From positions 1 through 64,000 of the forward strand of contig CAYQVW010000007.1 of assembly GCA_964421245.1 (NCBI GenBank): a DNA stretch of 64,000 bases, given 5' to 3'. The stretch is from CAYQVW01 sp964421245 (GTDB lineage: Bacteria > Margulisbacteria > WOR-1 > XYC2-FULL-46-14). Within the stretch, counting starts at the first letter, position 1. The number at the start of each line of letters is the position of its first letter. Of the stretch, positions 24,408 through 33,892 are shown piece after piece. Below the pieces are notes generated by a model, which saw nothing but the letters and a program-made list of their open reading frames with translations, did no database searches and had not been told where the DNA came from. The translations under genes and the position numbers were made by a program.

Positions 24408-27244
24408 AATTAGGATTTTGTATTTGTTTAGTATTTAGTATTTTGATATTAGGATTTGCAGCAGATGCAGCAACTTGGCTAGACCCTTCCTATGACTGGA
24501 AAACAATCGAGACCGCTCACTTTTCAATCCACTATCCGAAATATTTGAAGAAAATAGCTACCGATTTTGCGCCAAAGGCAGAAGGAATTCATAGACGATT
24601 ATCTCCTCTTATGCAGCATGTTCCAACAATGAAGACCAATGTTGTTATAGTTGATAATTATGATATTGGTAACGGTTGGGCTACGGTTTATCCAAACAAT
24701 TTAATTACCCTCTATGTTACAGGGACCAGTTCTAACTTAAATCCATATAGCTACTCCAATTGGCTAAGCTATGTTTTTACGCACGAATATACTCATATTT
24801 TGCATATGGAGATTGTAGAGGGTGGAGCAATAATGTCTCGGCTCTTCTTTGGTCGGGTTCTTTTTCCAAATTTGATTAATCCTGGATATATTTTAGAGGG
24901 TTATGCAGTTTATATGGAGAGCCATCATGGAGAAGGTGGCAGAATCTATAATCCTCGTTTTGAGGCCTTAATGCGCATGGATGTTTTGGAAAATAACATA
25001 AAAACAATCAGTCAGGCTGGGATTGCAACCATAAAATGGCCTGGTAGAAATTTGTGGTATGTATATGGGGCTTACTTTGTTGAGTATTTGGGTCAGAGAT
25101 ATGGAGAGGATAAATTAGTTGAGCTTAGTCATCAATATGGTGATTATGTTTTATATGATGCAATAGATAATTGCTATCGCAAGATTTTTGGAAAGAGTCT
25201 TAATGGATTGTGGGAAGAATGGATCCAAGAGATGAGAGAGAAATATTATGTTCAGAAGGTAGAAATTGAAGAAGATGGACTAACCCCATATGATAAGGTT
25301 ACAAAAAGTGGCTATTTTAATCTGCAACCGACTTTTGGTAATGATTCTAATACAATATATTATCTTCACCAAGATTTTGAGTCCTATCCCTCTATAAAAA
25401 AGCTTAATTTAAATACAAGAAGAGAGGCTAAATTAATTGAGGCTACTTCATTTGACGACAATATGAATTTTGTCTCAGAAAAGTTGGTTTTTTCAAAAAT
25501 CGCTCCCCATAAAAATTATTATTATTACAAGGATCTTTATATCTACGACTTAAGAAACAGAAAAAATAAGCGCTTAACTTATGGAGATAGAGCTGCTGAT
25601 CCTAATCTATCAAATGATGGGAATAAAATAGTCTTTGTCAGAATGGATCAGGGGAGCCGCTCTCTTTGGATAATGGATTTGGTTAGTGGTAAGAAATATC
25701 AAATAGGAGATACTTCAAAGAATGTCTCCTATTATTCGCCGGTTTTTTCTCCTGACTCTTCAAAAATTGCAGTATCAAAGTGGGAGAGGGGTAGGCAATC
25801 AATAGTTTTAGTTTATCTAGAAAACAACCAAGAAACAGAACATATATCAAATGGAATGTGTGGAAATCCTGTTTTTTCTCGCGATGGTAAGTATCTTCTT
25901 TTTGATTCCGATCAATCGGGTGTTTCTAATATTTATGCCTATCGATTGTCTGACCATAAAATTTTTCAGGTTACTAATGTGCTTGGAATAGCAACTATGC
26001 CAGACGTTTCACCTGATCAGAGTAAAATAGCTTTTGTTAATTATAGCTCAGTCGGTTATGATATTGCGGTGGTGCCTTATAATCCAAGTGGTTGGAGAGA
26101 GGTGGATATTCCTGCAATTGCCGAGCATGAGGATATAGAAGAATCTAAGATACTAATGGTCTCAACTCGAGATACAAATTATAATCCAATTCCATCGCTG
26201 TTGCCTAAGATTTGGATGCCTTTTTCTGTTACGGATGAAAATGGCAGCCATACCTCTATTTTTTCAATGGGTTTTGATTCCTTGCAGCAACATTACTACC
26301 AAGGCCAGATTAGTTATGATTGGACCGCTAATCGTCCTATTTATCAGCTTTCGTATATAAATAATCAATTTGTGCCGCAGATTTCTTTGACTGCAATTGA
26401 TTATCCAATTGCGTACTCATGGGACAATAGCACCACTACATATTGGGAGCGTTATAAAAATCAATCAGCCAATCTAAGCTTTTCTGATCAGGCTGTCTTT
26501 GCAGATTATGATGCTCAGGCTTTTATGGTCGGTTTTGAAAATATTAATTTGTCCAATATAACTACTTTATCTACGATTTCTACTCAGCCAAATTTGGGTG
26601 ACATTAAAGGAGTTTCTCTTAGGTATACTTATCTTAGTTCAAGGACTTACCAGAAGTCAATTTCGCCAGAAGATGGTATCGATATATCCTTAACTACAAA
26701 AATGTTTTCAAAGCGATTGGGGAGTGACTATGATTTTACCAACCATATTGTTTCGTCTAATCAATATTTTAAGACCTTTATTCCACAGCACATTCTGGCT
26801 CTTTCCGAAACTGGATTTTTAAGTACTGGCGATCAGTTAAACCAAAGTGATTTTACCTGGAGGTATATTTCGGTTCGTGGATATCCAGCGACAACCTTCC
26901 AGGGTACACGTGCTGGGCGAGTCTCTTTGCAGTATCGTTTCCCAATTTCCTATCCTGAATATGGACTGTCTTATGGTTATACCTTCTTCGATCGTATTTA
27001 TGGAAATCTCTTCTTGGAAGCTGGTGGGGCAACTTATGGGTCTTTTACACAGATGCCATGGAGAAGGTCAGTTGGAGTTGATTTAACTCTAAAGACTTTA
27101 AATGGCTTTTCATTCATTCCGATGGATTTTACTTTGACCTATGCTAGAGGATTAGATCAAGGTGGGGAGAATAAGATCTACTTCTCAGTCTCTGGATTGG
27201 GATTTAACACCACGATTGGGGAGCGTTTTATTGGTCAAAAATAA
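24395..27244 (+). CDS. secreted peptidase-MA / TolB-propeller / outer-membrane barrel protein
   Basis: A 949-residue exported protein starting with TTG after AAGGAG. Residues 1-26 form a signal peptide. Residues 30-290 form a gluzincin peptidase domain with HEYTH (130-134) and the downstream Glu in LEGYAVY (168). Residues 310-580 hold TolB/PD40-like propeller repeats such as DPNLSNDGNKIVFVRM and SPVFSPDSSKIAVSKW. Residues 640-949 look like beta-barrel strands, including a BamA-like VRGYPATTFQGTRAG. This implies an outer membrane. The signal peptide is encoded by an AT-rich heptad repeat. The end overlaps the rtcB start. Confidence 0.8.
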   Translation: MRILKLGFCICLVFSILILGFAADAATWLDPSYDWKTIETAHFSIHYPKYLKKIATDFAPKAEGIHRRLSPLMQHVPTMKTNVVIVDNYDIGNGWATVYPNNLITLYVTGTSSNLNPYSYSNWLSYVFTHEYTHILHMEIVEGGAIMSRLFFGRVLFPNLINPGYILEGYAVYMESHHGEGGRIYNPRFEALMRMDVLENNIKTISQAGIATIKWPGRNLWYVYGAYFVEYLGQRYGEDKLVELSHQYGDYVLYDAIDNCYRKIFGKSLNGLWEEWIQEMREKYYVQKVEIEEDGLTPYDKVTKSGYFNLQPTFGNDSNTIYYLHQDFESYPSIKKLNLNTRREAKLIEATSFDDNMNFVSEKLVFSKIAPHKNYYYYKDLYIYDLRNRKNKRLTYGDRAADPNLSNDGNKIVFVRMDQGSRSLWIMDLVSGKKYQIGDTSKNVSYYSPVFSPDSSKIAVSKWERGRQSIVLVYLENNQETEHISNGMCGNPVFSRDGKYLLFDSDQSGVSNIYAYRLSDHKIFQVTNVLGIATMPDVSPDQSKIAFVNYSSVGYDIAVVPYNPSGWREVDIPAIAEHEDIEESKILMVSTRDTNYNPIPSLLPKIWMPFSVTDENGSHTSIFSMGFDSLQQHYYQGQISYDWTANRPIYQLSYINNQFVPQISLTAIDYPIAYSWDNSTTTYWERYKNQSANLSFSDQAVFADYDAQAFMVGFENINLSNITTLSTISTQPNLGDIKGVSLRYTYLSSRTYQKSISPEDGIDISLTTKMFSKRLGSDYDFTNHIVSSNQYFKTFIPQHILALSETGFLSTGDQLNQSDFTWRYISVRGYPATTFQGTRAGRVSLQYRFPISYPEYGLSYGYTFFDRIYGNLFLEAGGATYGSFTQMPWRRSVGVDLTLKTLNGFSFIPMDFTLTYARGLDQGGENKIYFSVSGLGFNTTIGERFIGQK
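24401..24456 (+). repeat. AT-rich heptad repeat encoding a signal peptide
   Basis: Heptads ATTTTGA, AATTAGG, ATTTTGT, ATTTGTT, TAGTATT, TAGTATT, TTGATAT, TAGGATT run through codons 3-21 of the peptidase gene and encode its hydrophobic signal segment. Confidence 0.7.
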
Positions 27245-28649
27245 TATTTTTCAAAAGATTGACGATTACCGCTGGAAAATTCCCAAGTCTTTTAAAGAAG
27301 GAATGTTAACTGATGTTATTATTTATACTGACGAAAAAATGCTTCAAGATGTTATTGCCGACAAAGCCTATCTTCAATGTGTGAATGTGGCCTGCTTGCC
27401 TGGAATTGTTGGGAGTTCTTTAGGTATGCCGGATATCCATCTTGGTTATGGTTTTCCAATAGGGGGGGTAGCGGCTTTTGATCCGAAAAATGGAGGGATA
27501 GTTTCTCCTGGGGGAGTGGGTTATGATATTAATTGTGGGGTTCGCGTACTTCGCACAAATCTTGTGTACAAGGATATTTCCTCAAAAATAAAAGATCTAA
27601 CCAATGCTTTAGCCAGAGAGGTTCCGGCTGGTGTCGGATCAGCGGGTTCAATTTCCTTATCAGAAAAGGATTTGGATAAGTTATTGGTTGAGGGTGCAAA
27701 ATGGTGCGTTAAGAATGGGTATGGAGATCAAGACGATATTGAACATACAGAAGAGGGCGGAGCGCTCGCCGGAGCTGATCCGTCAATGGTTTCTGGCCAC
27801 GCAAAAAAGAGGGGGATGTCCCAACAGGGAAGCTTGGGTTCGGGAAATCATTTTCTAGAAATCCAGGAAGTTCAAGAAATCTTTGACAATGATTCCGCCA
27901 ATAAGTTTGGTTTGTTTAAAGGACAGATTACTATAATGATCCATTCTGGCTCTCGGGGACTTGGACATCAGGTTTGTACCGATTATATTGGACTGATGAA
28001 AAAGGCTGCCCTAAAATATGGAATAAACGTTCCAGACAGACAATTAGCGTGCGCACCGATTAATTCTCCCGAGGGGAAGGATTATTTTTCTGCGATGGCA
28101 GCGGCCGCCAACTTTGCCTGGGCTAATCGTCAGATGTTAATGTACAGAACTAAGGAAGCTTTTTCTAAGGTACTCGGGGCTTCTCCTGGGGCTTTGGGAA
28201 TGCAATTGGTTTACGATGTTACGCATAATATTGCTAAGTTTGAGGAGCATAGGGTCAAGGGGCAAGGGTCAAGGAGATTATGTGTACATAGAAAAGGAGC
28301 AACTAGAGCTTTCCCTAATCAGCCGGTTTTGATTCCCGGAGATATGGGGAGATATTCCTATGTGATGGTAGGAACCCAAAAAGCAGTAGATGAGACATTT
28401 GGTTCAGTTTGTCATGGAGCAGGTCGCAGGATGAGTCGTCATTCTGCCTTAAAGAATATTAAAGCAACTGAGCTATTAAAAGAATTAGAAAGTAAAGGCA
28501 TTGTTGTTGCTGCTGCTTCGAAAAGGGGTTTGGTTGAAGAAGCGCCGCAAGCCTATAAAGATGTTGCCGATGTAGTGAAGGTGGTAAATAATTCGGGATT
28601 GGCCAAGACGGTTACCAAGATGCGGCCGTTGGGAGTGATTAAGGGATGA
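27231..28649 (+). CDS. rtcB: RNA-splicing ligase RtcB
   Basis: GTP- and Mn2+-dependent ligase joining 2',3'-cyclic-phosphate and 5'-OH RNA ends; 472 residues from the TTG at 27231. An in-frame start at 27162 lies inside the previous gene. Motifs: DIHLGYGFPIGGVAAFD, GGVGYDINCGVR with the metal Cys, GSLGSGNHFLEIQ, HSGSRGLGHQ and the guanylylation His in GAGRRMSRH. A GGGTCAA array (28252-28272) encodes RVKGQGSRR in the loop before LCVHRKGATRAFP. No archease gene is visible. Confidence 0.95.
   Translation: MVKNNIFQKIDDYRWKIPKSFKEGMLTDVIIYTDEKMLQDVIADKAYLQCVNVACLPGIVGSSLGMPDIHLGYGFPIGGVAAFDPKNGGIVSPGGVGYDINCGVRVLRTNLVYKDISSKIKDLTNALAREVPAGVGSAGSISLSEKDLDKLLVEGAKWCVKNGYGDQDDIEHTEEGGALAGADPSMVSGHAKKRGMSQQGSLGSGNHFLEIQEVQEIFDNDSANKFGLFKGQITIMIHSGSRGLGHQVCTDYIGLMKKAALKYGINVPDRQLACAPINSPEGKDYFSAMAAAANFAWANRQMLMYRTKEAFSKVLGASPGALGMQLVYDVTHNIAKFEEHRVKGQGSRRLCVHRKGATRAFPNQPVLIPGDMGRYSYVMVGTQKAVDETFGSVCHGAGRRMSRHSALKNIKATELLKELESKGIVVAAASKRGLVEEAPQAYKDVADVVKVVNNSGLAKTVTKMRPLGVIKG
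28252..28272 (+). repeat. GGGTCAA heptad array inside rtcB
   Basis: GGGTCAA, GGGGCAA, GGGTCAA read in frame as RVKGQGSR, directly before the conserved VHRKGATRA motif. Confidence 0.9.
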
Positions 28650-29524
28650 GAGAAGCACTCTTTTACGAAAAGCTACAAAATAAAAAAATCCAATGTCATC
28701 TTTGTCCCCTGAATTGTCTAATTGCTGATGGAAAAACGGGTGTTTGTAAGGTTCGGAAAAATGAAGGAGGAAAACTTTATTCCTTGATCTATGGGGTTGT
28801 CTCATCAATTGCAATGGATCCGATTGAGAAAAAACCGCTCTATAATTTTCATCCTGGAACGCAAGTTTTATCGGTTGGAACATATGGTTGCAATATGAAG
28901 TGCGGACATTGCCAGAATTGGGAGATTTCTCATATTGAAGGAGAGCTAAAGCTTGAAGGTGACAATCTATTACTTCCAGAACAATTAATTGATCTTGCCG
29001 TGCAGAAAAAGGCTGCAGGAATTGCCTGGACCTACAATGAACCGACTATATGGTTTGAGTATACACTTGATTGTGCCAAACTGGCCAAAGAAAAGGGGTT
29101 ATATACTGTTTATGTTACCAATGGGTACATAAATTGCGAGCCACTTGATCAAATTGGGCCGTATTTAGATGCTATGAGCATAGATGTTAAAGCTTTTACA
29201 AAAGAAGCATACAAAAAGCTTTGTAAAGTTGGGCATTACGAAAAGGTTCTAGAAATTGCAGAAAGAGCAAAAAATAAATGGAATATCCATGTTGAAATAG
29301 TGACCAATGTTATTCCAACTATTAATGATGATGAGGCGCAGCTTTCCGGCATTGCAAAATGGATTAAAGATTCTCTTGGAACCGATACTCCCTGGCATGT
29401 TTCACGCTTTTTTCCGTATCATGAATATAATAATTTAGAGCCAACCCCAATTGAAGTACTTAAAAAAGCACAAAAGATTGGCTTGGCCAATGGATTAAGG
29501 CATGTTTATATTGGTAATGTTTAG
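28646..29524 (+). CDS. amrS: AmmeMemoRadiSam-type radical SAM protein (AmrS-like)
   Basis: A 292-residue radical SAM protein resembling the AmrS/PflA-like family. The radical SAM motif is GCNMKCGHCQNW near residue 83. An N-terminal CHLCPLNCLIADGKTGVCKV block carries extra cysteines. AWTYNEPTIW and YVTNGYI are further family signatures. The usual partners Memo and AMMECR1 are not adjacent. It starts as ATGA overlapping the rtcB stop and ends 4 nt into the convergent OB-fold gene. Confidence 0.88.
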   Translation: MREALFYEKLQNKKIQCHLCPLNCLIADGKTGVCKVRKNEGGKLYSLIYGVVSSIAMDPIEKKPLYNFHPGTQVLSVGTYGCNMKCGHCQNWEISHIEGELKLEGDNLLLPEQLIDLAVQKKAAGIAWTYNEPTIWFEYTLDCAKLAKEKGLYTVYVTNGYINCEPLDQIGPYLDAMSIDVKAFTKEAYKKLCKVGHYEKVLEIAERAKNKWNIHVEIVTNVIPTINDDEAQLSGIAKWIKDSLGTDTPWHVSRFFPYHEYNNLEPTPIEVLKKAQKIGLANGLRHVYIGNV

Positions 29525-30015
29525 GATCTTTTTTTGTAGATAATTGATTTTAAGATATATAGAAATATTGTTATTCCAAAGAGCATAAGAAGAGAAGTGA
29601 CTTTTGATTTGTCTATAGTGTGTTTAATTGGAGTTCCAATTTTTACAACTTCAAGTTTTTTTGCACGAATGTCTAGGTCTCCACCATGCAAAGGATCAGC
29701 TTTATAAAATTTTCCAGTAATTTGAACAATATCTCCTATGGTTTTATAATTACCAAGATAGGTGATTTCGTCTATCAATTTATTCGATCCAACATATATT
29801 CCAATAGCGGCATTGTCATCTTTTACATTAATCCAACCGTCGATAATATCACCAACAACCTCTCCTTCGTATGTTATCGTCTTTCCATTGTAGAGGTCTG
29901 GGTTAGTTAGGAGGTCATTGCTTGTGACTTGTGCAGCGTTTGCTGTTGTTGATAGGAGCATAAGTGCACAGGTGCATAAGAGCATAAGTGCTAATTTTAC
30001 TTGTGTGCTCTCCAT
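29521..30015 (-). CDS. secreted OB-fold-like protein with C-terminal membrane anchor
   Basis: A 164-residue protein. Residues 1-28 form a signal peptide ending STTANAAQ. Residues 30-130 look like a small OB-fold beta-barrel (NDLLTNPDLYNGKTITYEGE, VQITGKFY) of the kind seen in periplasmic OB-fold proteins. A membrane helix near residues 137-157 is followed by KKRS, which should face the cytoplasm. I chose the ATG at 30015 after GAGGGGG rather than the longer ORF reading back into trkH. The signal peptide core is encoded by GCATAAGT octads. Function unknown; it is downstream of trkH. Confidence 0.7.
   Translation of the reverse strand: MESTQVKLALMLLCTCALMLLSTTANAAQVTSNDLLTNPDLYNGKTITYEGEVVGDIIDGWINVKDDNAAIGIYVGSNKLIDEITYLGNYKTIGDIVQITGKFYKADPLHGGDLDIRAKKLEVVKIGTPIKHTIDKSKVTSLLMLFGITIFLYILKSIIYKKRS
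29958..29991 (-). repeat. octad repeat encoding a signal peptide
   Basis: On the plus strand the units are GCATAAGT, GCACAGGT, GCATAAGA and GCATAAGT. Read on the minus strand they encode the hydrophobic core LALMLLCTCALMLL of the OB-fold protein signal peptide. Confidence 0.8.
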
Positions 30016-30017
30016 AG

Positions 30018-31517
30018 TTACTTCCCCCTCAAGAGCGCTATTGAGAATCCAATTAGCGCAAAGATAGACATAAATTCTAGTCTTCCCAGCCACATCAGGA
30101 TGATATAGGTTACTTTAAGCCCGCTTGGCATTTGAGGTGAGGTAATGCCAATTGATAGTCCGACATTAGCACAAGCAGAGACAGCCTCAAATGCGGCTGA
30201 TTCTATTGGATATCCATAGTAAATCCCAATTGCAGTACCTGCAAAGTAAGCAATAATATAAATTAAGGTGATAACTAGGGTTGAACGGATAATTTTGTCG
30301 CTTAATACCACATCTTTAATGTGATGGAATTTTTCAACAATTATTGCACCACCAGGGGAGAGGATGCTTCTTATGTTTTGTTTTAGGGCTTTAAATGACA
30401 GGGCAATACGTAATAATTTTATTCCGCCAGCGGTTGAGCAGGCGGATCCACCAAAACCCATTGCCAGGATTAGGGCAAATATTCCAAGACTTCCCCAATC
30501 CCTAAATTGTGAAGGATAGACAGTCATGTAGCCAGTACCAGAATGAGCCGAAATTATTTGATAAAATCCTTTTCTAAGGATGGAAACAAGATTAGAGTAG
30601 GGAATAAATTTTGCAAAAGAGATCAAGGTTAGAATAGAGATAAAACTTACCGATCCAATTAATGTGTGTATCTCGATGTTTTTCTTAAACTCTTTTGCTC
30701 TGCCACTCCATAAAGCAAAGTGGAGGGAAAAATTTAATGTACCAAGAATCATAAAGGCAATGGTTACAAGTTCTACTAAAAAACTATGATAGTAGAGAAT
30801 GCTTTGAGATTGAGGAGCAAATCCCCCAGTATCATAGGCTGCCATAAATATCCAAACACTATGCAGAAGGGATCGAATAATTGACATTCCAAGTTGAGAG
30901 AAGAGAATGCTCAAGACTAATATACCAATAAAAAGATAAATAAAGCTGATACTCCAAATAAATCTTGCAGTTTGTATTACATTTGGTAAGATCTTCTCTT
31001 CCCGGGCCTCTCCGACATATAATCGATAGGCCCCAGCTGATCCCCTGATTAGAAAAGTTAGTCCTATTACGATTATTCCCTGTCCGCCGATAAACATTAT
31101 TAGATGTCGCCACATGTTGTGCGCATTTGATAAGTGGTCTAGATTTTGGATTAGGGCCAGTCCGGTGGTTGCAATACCGCTCATAGAATCAAAACAGGCA
31201 TCAAGAAATGATAGGTAATGTCCAGAATAGAATAATGGTATTGCCCCTAAAAACATTATAATAAGCCAAGAGGTTGATGTTACAACTAGTCCTCCGACCC
31301 AGCTTAGCTCCTTATTTGTTTTACATGAAATAATAAGTAGTTCGCCAATTAATAAACAGATAAAAAAGGCAATTCCAAAATCGAGTGCTGCATTCCACTC
31401 TAATAAAAACAAACCGGTTAGAAGGGGGATCAACATGGTTAAACCGAAAGCAATAATTATTCTTCCAATATTGAATCCGATAACCTTAAGATCTTCGTTT
31501 GAAGGTTTTATTAGCAT
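30018..31517 (-). CDS. trkH: TrkH/KtrB-type potassium uptake protein
   Basis: A 499-residue membrane protein with four pore loops. Recognisable filter regions include the fourth-type GGSACSTAGGIKLLRI and DSMSGIATTG, SAHSGTGYMT and SACANVGLSIG for the others. It conducts K+ (or Na+/K+) under control of cytoplasmic TrkA subunits, encoded immediately upstream on the same strand with a 1-nt gap. Confidence 0.93.
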   Translation of the reverse strand: MLIKPSNEDLKVIGFNIGRIIIAFGLTMLIPLLTGLFLLEWNAALDFGIAFFICLLIGELLIISCKTNKELSWVGGLVVTSTSWLIIMFLGAIPLFYSGHYLSFLDACFDSMSGIATTGLALIQNLDHLSNAHNMWRHLIMFIGGQGIIVIGLTFLIRGSAGAYRLYVGEAREEKILPNVIQTARFIWSISFIYLFIGILVLSILFSQLGMSIIRSLLHSVWIFMAAYDTGGFAPQSQSILYYHSFLVELVTIAFMILGTLNFSLHFALWSGRAKEFKKNIEIHTLIGSVSFISILTLISFAKFIPYSNLVSILRKGFYQIISAHSGTGYMTVYPSQFRDWGSLGIFALILAMGFGGSACSTAGGIKLLRIALSFKALKQNIRSILSPGGAIIVEKFHHIKDVVLSDKIIRSTLVITLIYIIAYFAGTAIGIYYGYPIESAAFEAVSACANVGLSIGITSPQMPSGLKVTYIILMWLGRLEFMSIFALIGFSIALLRGK

Positions 31518-31518
31518 A

Positions 31519-32175
31519 TTATGCTAAAAACAACTTTTTAATTTGTTTTTCGTTTTCAGGTGTACTAAAAACAATAATAGTATCACCCGAATAAAAGACC
31601 GTATTTCCTCGAGGGAAAATACTTCTGTTTTCACGGATTATGGTTGCCAGGATACAGTCTGGTGGTAATTTTAAATCCATAACCTTTTTCCCAACTGATG
31701 GTGCATCTGATGCGAGCTTGAGCTCAAAAACAGAGAGATTCCCTTTCTTTAATGAAAGTAGGGTGGTCAGATCTCCCATGCTGGTTTCTTCTTCAATCAT
31801 TTTGGAGATTATAGTTGTAGATGAAATTGCGTCAATCCCAAGTGCATCAAATGTAATTTGGTTTCTAGGGTTGTTAACCCGTGCAATCGTTCGAGGAACC
31901 TTGAATTTTTCTTTTGCCAGTTGCGAGATAATAAGATTATCTTCATCATCTCCGGTTACAGTAACCAGAATATCGGCCTTTTCAATTTTAGCATTTTCTA
32001 GGGCTTTGGGATCACAAGCATCTCCTATTACTACCAATATATTATCAATTTCTTCAGCAATGCGCTGTGCTTTTTCTTCGTTACTATCTATTAAAATGAC
32101 ATTGTGACTTTTAAGAGATAGGGTTCGAGCCAAGAATTGTCCAACCTTTCCTCCGCCAACAATTAAGATAAACAT
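31519..32175 (-). CDS. trkA: TrkA potassium uptake regulator (N and C domains)
   Basis: A 218-residue RCK protein. The Rossmann motif LIVGGGKVGQFLARTL lies at the start, LIDSNEEKA follows, and a TrkA-C domain occupies about residues 140-218. It binds NAD(H) or nucleotides and gates the TrkH channel. It is the second of two TrkA-like genes; the first ends 1 nt upstream. Confidence 0.92.
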   Translation of the reverse strand: MFILIVGGGKVGQFLARTLSLKSHNVILIDSNEEKAQRIAEEIDNILVVIGDACDPKALENAKIEKADILVTVTGDDEDNLIISQLAKEKFKVPRTIARVNNPRNQITFDALGIDAISSTTIISKMIEEETSMGDLTTLLSLKKGNLSVFELKLASDAPSVGKKVMDLKLPPDCILATIIRENRSIFPRGNTVFYSGDTIIVFSTPENEKQIKKLFLA

Positions 32176-32176
32176 C

Positions 32177-32668
32177 TTATTTTGTCTCCTTATCGTTAGC
32201 GAGAACCGCGTTCACAATATAGTTTATCTCTAAACAGTCTTTTCCAACATCAATACAGGTTTTTTTGTTTTCTTTTAGAATAAAGTTGTGGAATATTTCG
32301 GCAGAAATAAGTGAAGTACAAATAGTCTCTAGCCCAAATTGTTTAAAGATATTTGCTCTTTCTGGATCATATATTCTAGTTACAACTCTTGGAACCTTAA
32401 AGACTCTCTTTGCAACCTGACTAGTCATAATATTTGAGTTGTCGCCAGAGGTTACAGCAGCCAGTGCGTCTGCCCGCTCAATTCCAGCTCGCTTTAAGAC
32501 TTCTGGGTCAAACCCTATTCCCTTGATGGTTATTCCATTAAATCCAGAACCCAACCTTTTAAACGAAGAAGGTCTTTTATCTACTATGACAACATTATGC
32601 CCCTGAGCCGAGAGTCCGATGGCCAGTTGTGAACCAACTCTTCCGCAGCCAACAATTATTATGTGCAT
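32177..32668 (-). CDS. TrkA-N domain protein
   Basis: A 163-residue RCK N-domain protein with GCGRVGSQLAIGLSAQGH and VVDKRPSSF motifs and no TrkA-C domain. With the 218-residue TrkA it may form hetero-assemblies on TrkH, replacing the tandem domains of Escherichia coli TrkA by two chains. It overlaps the rnfE-like gene by 10 nt. Confidence 0.88.
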   Translation of the reverse strand: MHIIIVGCGRVGSQLAIGLSAQGHNVVIVDKRPSSFKRLGSGFNGITIKGIGFDPEVLKRAGIERADALAAVTSGDNSNIMTSQVAKRVFKVPRVVTRIYDPERANIFKQFGLETICTSLISAEIFHNFILKENKKTCIDVGKDCLEINYIVNAVLANDKETK

Positions 32669-33276
32669 ATTAAAGGTTTCTCTTTTTTCTTTAAATTAAT
32701 AATGCCAATTATGATTCCAAGACTTAAGAATGCTCCAGGGGGAAGAATCATGATTATCATTGGTATGTATGATTTTGACAATATATTAATACCAAAAAGT
32801 GTCCCCGCTCCAAGTAGCTCCCTTGTTCCGGCAAGTACTATTAGTGCAAGGGTAAAGCCAAGTCCCATTCCAATAGCATCTGCCAATGATCTTACAATGG
32901 GGTTACGAGAAGCAAAGGCTTCTGCCCGTCCAAAAATAATACAATTTACAACAATTAATGGAACAAATACTCCAAGCGCTTTGTGCAATCCTGGAAGATA
33001 GGCTCCCATTGTTAAGTCTACAATTGTAGTAAAAGTTGCGATTATAATAATAAAAACAGGGATCCTAATTTTCTTGGGGGTAATATTTCTAATTAGAGAG
33101 ACCAATAAATTTGAGAAAAATAAGACAAAGGTAGCAGCAAGGCCCATTCCAATTCCATTTACTACAGTTGTGGTAACAGCTAAAACAGGGCACATACCGA
33201 GCAAAATCTTAAATACTGGATTTTCATCCAAAAATCCCTTGGTTATTTCTTTAAGCAGAGGTACCAAGTGGTTCAT
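32659..33276 (-). CDS. RnfE/RsxE-like electron transport complex subunit
   Basis: A 205-residue membrane protein with six hydrophobic segments. The N-terminus KEITKGFLDENPVFKILLGM, followed by CPVLAVTTTVVNGIGMG, and LVVNCIIFGRAEAFASRNP are clear RnfE/RsxE/NqrD-family motifs. Rnf couples ferredoxin:NAD oxidation to Na+ or H+ transport. The other five subunits are not adjacent. AGGAGG abuts the ATG at 33276 directly, so the TTG three codons downstream (33267) may be the true start. Confidence 0.88.
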   Translation of the reverse strand: MNHLVPLLKEITKGFLDENPVFKILLGMCPVLAVTTTVVNGIGMGLAATFVLFFSNLLVSLIRNITPKKIRIPVFIIIIATFTTIVDLTMGAYLPGLHKALGVFVPLIVVNCIIFGRAEAFASRNPIVRSLADAIGMGLGFTLALIVLAGTRELLGAGTLFGINILSKSYIPMIIMILPPGAFLSLGIIIGIINLKKKEKPLICT

Positions 33277-33883
33277 CCTCCTTTAGGTGTGTCTTTAATA
33301 CTCCGGCTGAAATAATATATTTAAAGGCTTCGTCCATTTTGATATCAAGCATTATAACATCGTGTGCAGGAACAAGGACAAGAAAACCAGTTGCTGGGGT
33401 TGGAGTATTTGGGACGAATACGTTAATAAGTTTAGTTTTGGCCTTTTTTTCCATCTCGGGTGCGGCATCTGAAGTGATAAATCCGATAGAATAGATCCCT
33501 TTACGCGGGTATTCTACCAAACAGACATGGCGAAACTTCTCAGTTGCCTCTCCATGGGTAAAGAGGATTTCATTAATTTGCTTAGCTGCAGAGTAGATAC
33601 TTTTTACTATTGGTACTCGAAAGAGGAGCTCTTCACCAACCTTGAACATTTTTGCGCCGATAATATAGGAAGCAGAATAACCGGCTACCAATACTATTAG
33701 TATGGTTATAACCAGACCCAATCCAGGATAATGTCTTCCAAGCATCATAGTTAAGAAATTACCTAGGATACTGTCGGAGAAGCTAAATATCAGATATATG
33801 AGCCACAAGGTAACAAGTAATGGGAGCAAAATGATTAAACCGCGAAAGAAGTTGGCGCTTAGGTCGTTCCAAAATTTTTTCAT
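33251..33883 (-). CDS. DUF502 family membrane protein
   Basis: A 210-residue protein with two membrane helices (about 10-35 and 58-85) and a soluble C-terminal domain. FFRGLIILLPLLVTLWLIY and PLLTS-like PIVKSIYSAAKQINE are DUF502 hallmarks. Function is unknown. I chose the ATG at 33883; the longer ORF to 34033 runs across the divergent gene. TATAAT ends 9 nt upstream of this ATG with TTGCAC 17 nt further, supporting the choice. Confidence 0.85.
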   Translation of the reverse strand: MKKFWNDLSANFFRGLIILLPLLVTLWLIYLIFSFSDSILGNFLTMMLGRHYPGLGLVITILIVLVAGYSASYIIGAKMFKVGEELLFRVPIVKSIYSAAKQINEILFTHGEATEKFRHVCLVEYPRKGIYSIGFITSDAAPEMEKKAKTKLINVFVPNTPTPATGFLVLVPAHDVIMLDIKMDEAFKYIISAGVLKTHLKEDEPLGTSA

Positions 33884-33892
33884 ATGGAAAAA

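Noticed and set aside
27162..27230. N-terminal extension of RtcB
   Set aside because: The extra residues are out-of-frame reading of the barrel protein end and do not look like RtcB.
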